Below are positions 1-6,457 of a stretch of 22,900 bases of DNA, piece after piece. The translations under genes and the position numbers were made by a program. The notes under the pieces were generated by a model. The model saw only the letters and a list, made by a program, of their open reading frames with translations. It was not told the origin of the DNA and made no database searches. The DNA comes from a virus, in IMG/VR virus record IMGVR_UViG_3300031753_000039, positions 1 through 22,900 of that record. One strand, written 5' to 3'. The stretch's first letter is position 1. Every line of letters begins with the position of its first letter.

Positions 1-1
1 G

Positions 2-1423
2 CTCTACTGGCTGCGCGACCCGCTGATGAAGCAGGCCGTGCGACTGTGGACCGATTACGCGCTCGGCACCGGGGTGAGCTGGGATTCGAAGAACCAGAAA
101 ATCAAAGACCAGCTCGACGAGTTCGCCAAAGGCCGGCGCAACAAGTCGCTGATGGACTCGGAAGGCCAGCGCCGCTCGTCGAAGAAGCTGCTAGTCGATG
201 GCGAGATCTTTTACGCGCTGTTCGACTCCCAGAACCGGACGGCGAAAGAGCCGAAGACCATCCGCCGCATCGACTGCCTGCAGGTCACCGACATCATTTG
301 CGACCCGGACGACGACGAGCACGTGCTCGGCTACCGGAGACTCACGGCCCAGGACAAAGTTCTCTACTACCCGGACTGGCGCAACGACGACGACGACGAG
401 GCGCTGCTGGCCGAGCAGAAGGATCCTTCGAGCGGCGGATTCATTGGCAACAAGGTGGAACAGGGCGTGAAGGTCAAACACGTGGCCTTCGACACCTTGC
501 ACCAGCGGGGCAACGGGCTGCTCTCCTCGAACCTGGATTGGTCGAAAGAGCATCGCCGCTTCATGGAAGCCCGCGTGGCCATCACCCAGGCCCTGGCCAA
601 ATTCGCCTGGAAGGGAAAAGTGAAAGGTGGGCAGGGCATCATCAACCAGATGACAGCCAAGCTGCAGTCGACCTACGCCTCGGCCGGCATGACCCAGGTG
701 GAACGCCATCCCCAGCCCGCACCCGGCGGCACTTGGGTGGAGAACGCCGGCGTGGAGCTCGGCCCGATGCCGCGCGCGACCGGCGCCGGCGACGCCCGCT
801 CGGACGGCGACCAGCTGAAGCTCATGGTCTGTGCCGGCACCGGCATCATGCTGCACTACTTCGGCGATCCCTCGACCGGCAACCTCGCGACCTCGACCGC
901 GATGGAGCTGCCCATGCTGAAGATGTTTGCCAGCTACCAAGCTTTCTGGCAGGACGCCTACCGCGACCTGTTTGCGATCGCACTCGACGAGGATCCGGAA
1001 GAGCGCGAAGTGATCGACATCGTGCTGCCGCCCATCCTGCTCGACGACCTCCGCAAAATCGGCCAGTTCGTGAAGGACTGTGCCGCAGTCTTCCCCGAAA
1101 TCCACGTGCCTTCGGTGCTGCGCTCCATGCTCAATTCCTTCAACGTCGCCAACATCGACGAAGTGATGGATGAGGTCGAAAACAAGCGCGGCGAGCTGGC
1201 CGTGCAGGATCAGGCAGACAAGGCGCACGCCCTGGCGCTGGCCAAAGCCACAGCCAGCGGCAAGAACCCGAATGTAAACAAGCCCGGCGGCGCGCCCGAG
1301 CTCGCCGGCGGCGCCCCTGGCATTCCCGACAACCCGGAAAGCGGCTACAGCTCGACCGAAGCCGAAGACATCGTGGTCGCACTCAACCGCATGGCTGCGG
1401 CACTCGAAGAGGTGCACGCCTGA
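2..1423 (+). CDS. Phage portal protein (5' end outside window)
   Basis: The portal forms the dodecameric ring at one capsid vertex through which DNA is packaged and ejected. The reading frame is open from base 2, and the first ATG (26) lies inside a sequence that already looks coding, so the true start is probably upstream. Supporting features are the early D-G-E-I-F-Y strand typical of portals, a central segment rich in polar residues, and the stretch L-A-T-S-T-A-M-E-L-P with a following aromatic helix (about residues 290-320 counted from base 26), which resembles the stem region of SPP1/HK97-type portals. The C-terminal 60 residues are Gly/Pro/Ala-rich and probably flexible. Its place directly before a minor head protein and capsid protease is the usual order. 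Family assignment rests on motif impression plus context, not a search. Confidence 0.85.
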   Translation, partial: LYWLRDPLMKQAVRLWTDYALGTGVSWDSKNQKIKDQLDEFAKGRRNKSLMDSEGQRRSSKKLLVDGEIFYALFDSQNRTAKEPKTIRRIDCLQVTDIICDPDDDEHVLGYRRLTAQDKVLYYPDWRNDDDDEALLAEQKDPSSGGFIGNKVEQGVKVKHVAFDTLHQRGNGLLSSNLDWSKEHRRFMEARVAITQALAKFAWKGKVKGGQGIINQMTAKLQSTYASAGMTQVERHPQPAPGGTWVENAGVELGPMPRATGAGDARSDGDQLKLMVCAGTGIMLHYFGDPSTGNLATSTAMELPMLKMFASYQAFWQDAYRDLFAIALDEDPEEREVIDIVLPPILLDDLRKIGQFVKDCAAVFPEIHVPSVLRSMLNSFNVANIDEVMDEVENKRGELAVQDQADKAHALALAKATASGKNPNVNKPGGAPELAGGAPGIPDNPESGYSSTEAEDIVVALNRMAAALEEVHA

Positions 1424-1614
1424 TGGTCAAGAAACGCCTGGCCGAAGTCACGCTGCGCAAGGAATCCATCCAGCGCCTGATGCGCGGCCAAACCGTCACC
1501 ATCCGCCTGGGCGACATCGAGCTCGAGCTGCACCTCGATCCGGCGGCGCGCCTCGGCCCCTCGGGCTCGCTCGAAGACTTGATCGCCAACATATTGAGGG
1601 CGCCGCGCGCGTGA
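1423..1614 (+). CDS. Small protein of unknown function between portal and minor head genes
   Basis: This 63-residue protein starts at an ATG overlapping the portal stop codon (TGATG), so it is translationally coupled. It is charged and mixed alpha/beta in character: a basic N-terminus, a V-T-I-R-L-G-D-I-E-L-E-L segment that should form a beta hairpin, and a short C-terminal helix. I do not recognise a family. Small genes at this place in siphovirus head modules are common and mostly uncharacterised. The overlap on both sides (its own stop overlaps the GTG of the next gene) supports it being real. Confidence 0.7.
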   Translation: MVKKRLAEVTLRKESIQRLMRGQTVTIRLGDIELELHLDPAARLGPSGSLEDLIANILRAPRA

Positions 1615-3437
1615 GTCCCGTCGGCGCGATCGCCGAGTTTTTGGAGAAAGCCCGGCGGCCGGGCTTGCTGGGCCTGGCCGGCCGAGCCATCCAGCGCAAC
1701 TGCGCGGCCGACTTGCGCAGCTACTTCCGCGAGCTGGGCACGCGGATTACGGCCATGAAGTTGGAAGAGTTGGCGCACATCGAGCGCAGTATAAGCGCCG
1801 AAACCGCGCGTCACGCGGTCGCGATGCGGATGCACAACCTGCTCCGCTCGCGCCGACCTCTGCTGCTCGGGCTGCTCCACACCCACATCTCGAGCGCGAT
1901 CCGCGCGGCCAACGCGATTCACACCCTGGCCGAAGCCGCGGACGACAGCCCGCAAGTGCCGGGCATGACGGCCGAGGTGGCCGCGGCCTATGCCGAGCTG
2001 CACGCCGGCGAGGCAGTCGCCGGGCTGGACAAGACCACCCAGCAAGCGGTCGCGGATGCAGTCGCGACCGGCATCAGCGATCGCTTAGGGGTCGATGGCA
2101 CGGCGCGACTGATCCAGGGAGTAGTCGACGGAATGAGCAGTTCGCGCGCCTTCACCATCGCCTCGACCGAGATGAACGATGCGATGAGCCAAGCCTTCCT
2201 GCGCAAGCTGGTCGCAAACGACGTGGAGTACAAGCAGTGGATTACGGGCCCGGATCCGTGCGAGGCCTGCATCGAGAACGAAGACGCCGGCGCGATCCCG
2301 GTCGACGAGAACTTCCCCAGCGGCGACGACGCCCCGCCAGCGCACCCGAATTGTGTGTGTGCCGTGGCCGGCGCGCGCGGACTAGGGTTTGGCGAGGCAG
2401 AGAAGAAGCCTCACCTGGTCGAAGTCAAAGGCTGGCCCACGGCGCCGGCGCCGCAGCCGGCACCTCTGCCCAAAGGCGACAAAGGCGAGCCCGGCGAGCC
2501 CGGCACACCTGGGCGCGATGGCAAGGACGGAAAGGATGGCCGCGCTGGAGTCGATGGACGCGACGGCGCAGCCGGAGCAGATGGCCGCGCTGGAGTCGAT
2601 GGACGCGATGGCGCAGCCGGAGCAGCTGGCCGCGATGGAGTCGACGGCCGCGATGGCAAGGACGGCCGCGACGGCGCTCGAGGTGAGACTGGCCCGCAGG
2701 GCCCGCTGCCTGCCCGTGAAGCCGTGGCCGAGGCCGTTGCCCAGGGCATCGCCGAAGTCTTTTCGGAAGCCGGCAAGCCAGGAAAGCGCAGCGCGAAGGA
2801 TCCCTTCGGGCTGGCCAAGGGCCAAGTCAACCTCAACCCCAAAGGCAAAAACTTCGTCTGGTCGACCACGCCCGGCCCGAAAGGCGACACCGGCGCCACT
2901 GGGGCGCAGGGCATGCAAGGCTGGTCGGGCCTGGATGGCGCGCAGTGGTATCAGGGCGCCGGCGCTCCGGTCGCGCTGCACCACGATGGAGACTTCTATC
3001 TCAACAAGACGAACGGCGACGTGTACGAGCAGGTTTCCGGCTCGTGGGGCTCGCCCGTCGGCAACCTCATGGGGCCGCCACAAATGCCAAGCCTAAATTT
3101 CCATCTGGTCGCGAAGCACAGCGACAACGCCAACCAGATCGCGACCGGCAGCGGCGTGCTGACCGGGGTGAATGCCGGCGGCGCCGGCTCGAGCTCGACC
3201 GTGTTCCCTGTCTTCGTGAAGCTGTACGACAGCAACGGGGCGCCCAACCTCACGACCGCGAAGCCGATCTGCGTGGCCGCGGTGCAGATGGGGCTGCAAT
3301 CGCCCGATCCTGTGCCCTCGGGCGGCATCGCGTATAGCGCCGGCCTTTACCTGCTGATCGTGAACGGCATTCAGGACACCGACGACACCCCGGTCGCGAG
3401 CGGCGACTGCAACGTCGACGTGTTCTACCACTCTTAA
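1611..3437 (+). CDS. Minor head protein fused to collagen-like repeats and a C-terminal virion domain
   Basis: Composite protein of 608 residues starting at a GTG that overlaps the previous stop. Residues 1 to about 255 look like an SPP1 gp7/Mu gpF-type head morphogenesis protein: helical, then a segment with C217-x-x-C220 and the closing H245-P-N-C-V-C motif typical of that family. Residues about 288-365 are roughly 26 consecutive Gly-X-Y triplets rich in G-R-D, G-V-D and G-K-D, and a second run of about 8 triplets lies near 421-445. A D-G-D-F-Y-L-N...G-D-V-Y-E segment follows, as often seen after collagen stalks in phage fibres. Residues about 495-608 form a domain resembling the C-terminus of the next gene product. 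The first part should act inside the head near the portal; the rest implies a trimeric stalk displayed on the particle. The single open frame shows no sign of a frameshift. Confidence 0.85.
   Translation: MSPVGAIAEFLEKARRPGLLGLAGRAIQRNCAADLRSYFRELGTRITAMKLEELAHIERSISAETARHAVAMRMHNLLRSRRPLLLGLLHTHISSAIRAANAIHTLAEAADDSPQVPGMTAEVAAAYAELHAGEAVAGLDKTTQQAVADAVATGISDRLGVDGTARLIQGVVDGMSSSRAFTIASTEMNDAMSQAFLRKLVANDVEYKQWITGPDPCEACIENEDAGAIPVDENFPSGDDAPPAHPNCVCAVAGARGLGFGEAEKKPHLVEVKGWPTAPAPQPAPLPKGDKGEPGEPGTPGRDGKDGKDGRAGVDGRDGAAGADGRAGVDGRDGAAGAAGRDGVDGRDGKDGRDGARGETGPQGPLPAREAVAEAVAQGIAEVFSEAGKPGKRSAKDPFGLAKGQVNLNPKGKNFVWSTTPGPKGDTGATGAQGMQGWSGLDGAQWYQGAGAPVALHHDGDFYLNKTNGDVYEQVSGSWGSPVGNLMGPPQMPSLNFHLVAKHSDNANQIATGSGVLTGVNAGGAGSSSTVFPVFVKLYDSNGAPNLTTAKPICVAAVQMGLQSPDPVPSGGIAYSAGLYLLIVNGIQDTDDTPVASGDCNVDVFYHS
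2535..2657 (+). repeat. 45-bp tandem repeat within the collagen-like segment
   Basis: A 45-base unit encoding five Gly-X-Y triplets (G-R-A-G-V-D-G-R-D-G-A-A-G-A-D) occurs at 2535-2579, again at 2580-2624 with one change (GACG to GATG), and then in a degenerate partial copy. The unit length is a multiple of nine, so gain or loss of a copy would lengthen or shorten the stalk without breaking frame or triplet register. Confidence 0.85.
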
Positions 3438-3462
3438 ATTCAACCCTCGAGGCCCCTTACCC

Positions 3463-4197
3463 ATGAAACGCATCTTGCAGCTTCTCGCCGTGCTGGTGCT
3501 CGCGTCCGTCGCTGGGTTCGCCCAGCAGACGGTCCAGGTGACCGATGGCTCGAACACGATCGGCAGCGCGGCCCATCCGGTCCAAGTCTCGCTGGCCAAC
3601 ACCGGCACCAACAGCAATGCGGTTACCGTCAGCTTCGCCAACGGCCAGACCACCGCGGTCACCCAAGCCACCGGGACGAACCTGCACGCGGTCATCGACT
3701 CCGGCTCGACCACCGCGGTCACCCAAGCCACCGGGACGAACCTGCACGCGGTCATCGACTCCGGCTCGACCACCGCGGTCACCCAAGCCACAGGGACGAA
3801 CCTGCACACGGTCGTCGACTCGGGCACGATCACCGCCAACCTCGGGCCGGCCACGTCGGGCGGGCTGAGCATGACGCACTTCGTGGCCGCCGCTACCGAC
3901 AATCACACCAACGTCAAGTCCACGGCAGGCCAGCTCTACAGCGTGCACGGTTTCAACACCCTGGCCACGCCGCTCTACTTCAAGCTTTACGACAGCTCTA
4001 GCACGCCGACTGGCTGCGGTGCGACCAACCTGAAGAAAGTGATCGCGATCCAGGCCGGAACCGAATTTCTGTACACCCAGCCGCAAGGCGTCGCCTTCGC
4101 CAGCGGCATCGGCTACTGCCTGACCTCTGGCATCACCGATGCCGATGACACCGCCACCACGCTAAGCGCGGCCACGATCGACCTCGACTACAAATGA
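3463..4197 (+). CDS. Secreted virion-type domain protein with 20-residue repeats
   Basis: A protein of 244 residues with a textbook Sec signal peptide: M-K-R start, hydrophobic core L-L-A-V-L-V-L-A-S-V-A, and a predicted cut after G-F-A (about residue 20), leaving Q-Q-T at the mature N-terminus. After a T-D-G-S-N segment of a type common in phage surface proteins there are three copies of a 20-residue repeat beginning T-T-A-V-T-Q-A-T-G-T-N-L-H (residues about 63-122). The last 100 residues contain Y-F-K-L-Y-D and G-I-T-D-A-D-D-T, matching a beta-rich domain I associate with phage decoration or neck proteins and resembling the end of the minor head protein upstream. The ribosome site (GAGG at 3449-3452) is weak. 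Function unknown; export is inferred from the signal peptide. Confidence 0.8.
   Translation: MKRILQLLAVLVLASVAGFAQQTVQVTDGSNTIGSAAHPVQVSLANTGTNSNAVTVSFANGQTTAVTQATGTNLHAVIDSGSTTAVTQATGTNLHAVIDSGSTTAVTQATGTNLHTVVDSGTITANLGPATSGGLSMTHFVAAATDNHTNVKSTAGQLYSVHGFNTLATPLYFKLYDSSSTPTGCGATNLKKVIAIQAGTEFLYTQPQGVAFASGIGYCLTSGITDADDTATTLSAATIDLDYK
3648..3791 (+). repeat. Perfect 60-bp tandem repeat
   Basis: Bases 3661-3720 and 3721-3780 are identical, and the perfect 60-base periodicity extends from about 3648 to 3791 (2.4 copies). It then continues in a third copy with a few substitutions up to about 3832. Each unit encodes 20 residues, so copy number changes would keep the frame. Exact identity at synonymous positions indicates recent duplication or ongoing homogenisation. 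Confidence 0.95.
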
Positions 4198-5684
4198 AGT
4201 TTCTGAAACAGACAGCACTCCTCGCGGTCTTGCTGGCGGCGGCTTGCGCTTCGGCGCAGCAGACCATCCGCATGACCGATGGGGTGAATGGCACGGCCGG
4301 GCTGAAGTCGGCGAGCACCCCGGCGGCCCAGTCGGATGTCTCCCAAGTGGTGGCGCTCTCGCCCAACAACACCGGCATCGCAGTGAACCTGCCCGTGATC
4401 GCCAACAAGGCGGCGAACAACGTCGGCGGGGCCACGGTCAAGACTCTGACCGACACCATCACCGCGACCAAAGCGGGGAATTCGCTAATCGTGGCGCTGT
4501 GCGCCGGCGAACCGCTGCCCAACGGCAGCACCGTAGTGGCGACTTTGACCGAAACCGGCGGCAGCGATACCTGGACGCTGGCCGCCGCCGTGGCCAACAG
4601 CACAACTTTCTACTGCGGCATCTACTACGCGACCAACATCACCGCCGGAGTCACGGCGGCGATCATTACCTACTCCGGCGCGTCCGCGGTCAACACCACG
4701 ATCGCGATGGAAACCTGGGAAGTGTCCGGGCTGATCGCACTCTCGCCGCAAGTCTTCGATACGAGCGCCACGGGCACTGGCACCTCGACCGCGCCCTCGG
4801 CTGGTCCCATGAATCCCGACAAGCCGAACGACTACGCCTTCGCCGCCTTCGGCATCGGCACCGCGGCCCAGACCGTCACCCTCGGCGGCACCGGAACCTG
4901 GGTGAACGACTCAGGCCAGGTGAATCCGGCCTCGGCGAGCGGACTCTTCAGCTTCGTCGGCGCTTCCCAGTTCCGCAACAACGATGGGCCACTCACCGCG
5001 GCGGGCACCATTGGATCCGAGCCTTGGGTAGTCGCGACTGCCATGTTTTCCGTGGTGGCGGTCAGTGTCGACGGCCGGGTGATCCTCTACGACGGCACCA
5101 CGCCGGCCGGCGTGGTCGCCGCGAACAATGCGCTGAAGACCGACCACACCTCGGTGGCAGGCGCGGCAATTTCAACCGCGGCCAGCGGCACCCAACTAGT
5201 CGGCGTGCAGGGCCATGCCGGCGCGAACTTTGACGGCGCGACGGGTGCGGCAGTACCGCCGAATGCGGTGCTGTTTGGCGGCACGGATGGCACCAACACG
5301 CGCGCCCCTTACATGGATCCGTGCGCCTACAACGCCTGGACCTACTACTACGTCAACGTCGCCGTGAACACGCAGATCGCGGGCGCGGCCGGGGCCGCGA
5401 AAAATTACTACATCTGCCAGATCTCGATTCTGCCCGTCGCCGGCGCGGCCAACGTAAACCTGGTATCGAGTGCGACTGCGGGCAACGCCTGCGCCACCTC
5501 GACCACGGCGCTGCTGACCGGCGGCACCACTGCGGCCTCGGGCGCAAGCCTTCCCATTAACGGCGGCTTCGTGTGGCCAGCCTCAGGCCGGGCCTGGGCA
5601 TCGACCCAAGCCACCAATCACGCTTTCTGCATTTTCGCCTCGGCCGCGGTTACCGGGGTGATCGCCTACGCGGGGCCACTGTGA
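4194..5684 (+). CDS. Secreted two-domain protein of phage surface type
   Basis: A protein of 496 residues whose ATG overlaps the preceding stop (ATGA), indicating coupled translation. The N-terminus is a Sec signal peptide (M-K-F-L-K-Q, hydrophobic core, A-S-A then Q-Q-T at about residue 23). The mature start Q-Q-T-I-R-M-T-D-G-V-N echoes Q-Q-T-V-Q-V-T-D-G-S-N in the previous protein, so the two N-terminal regions look paralogous. Residues about 80-275 resemble a beta-sandwich module seen elsewhere in this window (pattern: N-S-L-I-V-A, then a W-T strand, then Y-Y-A-x-N-I-T-A-G-V). Residues about 370-496 resemble a separate C-terminal domain frequent in phage fibre or decoration proteins, with paired cysteines and G-G-F-V-W-P-A-S-G. 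No catalytic motif is visible. A cysteine in the signal region is a poor lipobox. Confidence 0.78.
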   Translation: MKFLKQTALLAVLLAAACASAQQTIRMTDGVNGTAGLKSASTPAAQSDVSQVVALSPNNTGIAVNLPVIANKAANNVGGATVKTLTDTITATKAGNSLIVALCAGEPLPNGSTVVATLTETGGSDTWTLAAAVANSTTFYCGIYYATNITAGVTAAIITYSGASAVNTTIAMETWEVSGLIALSPQVFDTSATGTGTSTAPSAGPMNPDKPNDYAFAAFGIGTAAQTVTLGGTGTWVNDSGQVNPASASGLFSFVGASQFRNNDGPLTAAGTIGSEPWVVATAMFSVVAVSVDGRVILYDGTTPAGVVAANNALKTDHTSVAGAAISTAASGTQLVGVQGHAGANFDGATGAAVPPNAVLFGGTDGTNTRAPYMDPCAYNAWTYYYVNVAVNTQIAGAAGAAKNYYICQISILPVAGAANVNLVSSATAGNACATSTTALLTGGTTAASGASLPINGGFVWPASGRAWASTQATNHAFCIFASAAVTGVIAYAGPL

Positions 5685-5686
5685 CC

Positions 5687-6433
5687 ATGAAGCGCTTTCT
5701 TCTAGCTGCTGCCTTGCTGCTCCTGGCCGCGGCTTCGCCTGCCTGGGCCACCTGGACGCTGACCCAGCATCCCATTGGAACCTGCACCGTCAGCTCCACT
5801 ACCTGTGGAGTTACCTTGACCTCCACCGGGGCCGGCCATGTCCTGATCGCAATGGCCGGCTACGGAAGCCTGTCGAGCATCACCGTGTCGGGCGTAACAG
5901 CTGGCGCGTGCTCGGCATCCTGGGTGCATTGCCCCAGCTGTCACGGCAACGATGCTTCCTCCGGCAAGCAAGTTGACGGCTGGTACTGCCTGAACAGCGC
6001 CAGCGGCATCACCAACATTACTTTTACTCTGAGTGCCACCCAGAGCGGTGGGCCTTCCTGGAACGCTTACGTTTTTGAACTTTCTTCCACTACCACTTTC
6101 GTCATCGACAGCACCAACTCTGTCGATGACTCGACCACCTGCACGGTTTGTGCAGGAGTGACTCTCACCCTTACCGGCAGCAACGATGCCATCATGCAGG
6201 TCTACGGCGCAGGGAGTAGTGCTCCCTCGAGCATCAGCTCGCCTTACGTTTTTCAAAACGCCGGCAGTGGGACCTCTTCCAATGCGTCCTTGATTAACAG
6301 TGGTTCGGGAACTGCTCCGAACTGGACTTCCAGCGTCACCGGGAAGGGTGCCGGTGGGGCCATTGCGATCAAAGAGAATGCCGCCGTGACCTGTCACAAC
6401 GCCTTGTCGCTGCTGGGCGCAGGCTGCGCGTGA
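5687..6433 (+). CDS. Secreted cysteine-rich beta-sandwich protein
   Basis: A protein of 248 residues starting at the ATG 2 bases after the previous stop. This start is preferred over an in-frame ATG at 5573 because it alone yields a clean signal peptide (M-K-R-F-L-L-A-A-A-L-L-L-L-A-A-A-S-P-A-W-A). The mature part is one copy of the beta-sandwich module found in four other proteins here (G-H-V-L-I-A-M-A-G-Y near residue 50; a second half beginning T-L-T-G-S-N-D-A-I-M-Q-V). It carries 10 cysteines, an even number that fits disulfide bonding after export, and includes a C-P-S-C-H motif near residue 82. The DNA is visibly more A/T-rich than its neighbours (the line 6061-6120 is about 45% GC) and holds several strong inverted repeats. 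These are signs of separate ancestry. Function unknown. Confidence 0.75.
   Translation: MKRFLLAAALLLLAAASPAWATWTLTQHPIGTCTVSSTTCGVTLTSTGAGHVLIAMAGYGSLSSITVSGVTAGACSASWVHCPSCHGNDASSGKQVDGWYCLNSASGITNITFTLSATQSGGPSWNAYVFELSSTTTFVIDSTNSVDDSTTCTVCAGVTLTLTGSNDAIMQVYGAGSSAPSSISSPYVFQNAGSGTSSNASLINSGSGTAPNWTSSVTGKGAGGAIAIKENAAVTCHNALSLLGAGCA
5792..5812 (+). repeat. Inverted repeat inside the cysteine-rich gene (first)
   Basis: AGCTCCAC (5792-5799) can pair with GTGGAGTT (5805-5812), including one G-T wobble, around the 5-base loop TACCT. It lies in coding sequence and no run of T follows, so it is not a classical terminator. It is listed because three further strong hairpins occur in the same gene. 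Confidence 0.6.
6101..6130 (+). repeat. Perfect 11-bp inverted repeat inside the cysteine-rich gene
   Basis: GTCATCGACAG at 6101-6111 is the exact reverse complement of CTGTCGATGAC at 6120-6130, with an 8-base loop. It is the longest of the hairpins in this gene and encodes V-I-D-S-T-N-S-V-D-D. No T tract follows. Confidence 0.85.
6138..6227 (+). repeat. Two further hairpins inside the cysteine-rich gene
   Basis: CCTGCAC (6138-6144) pairs perfectly with GTGCAGG (6150-6156) around the loop GGTTT. AGGGAG (6211-6216) pairs with CTCCCT (6222-6227) around TAGTG. Both have 5-base loops like the one at 5792. Together with the 11-bp repeat at 6101 they make this gene unusually structured. Confidence 0.7.
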
Positions 6434-6457
6434 AGTTCTGAAACTCGAAAGGATCCC

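Noticed and set aside
191-1417. Long open frame on the minus strand under the portal gene
   Set aside because: Antisense shadow of a high-GC coding region: composition rich in His/Arg/Val/Gly, no ribosome site, and the + strand gene has clear structural identity.
3648-3832. CRISPR-like array
   Set aside because: The repeats are contiguous without spacers, in frame, and encode part of a secreted protein.
4194-4265. Lipoprotein signal peptide at the gene starting 4194
   Set aside because: A cysteine occurs in the signal region but position -3 is Ala rather than Leu/Val/Ile, while A-S-A followed by Q-Q is a good ordinary signal peptidase site.
5929-5955. c-type cytochrome from the C-P-S-C-H motif
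   Set aside because: The protein is a beta-sandwich type with many other cysteines, the other module copies lack the motif, and no distal heme ligand context is recognisable. Kept only as a minor note.
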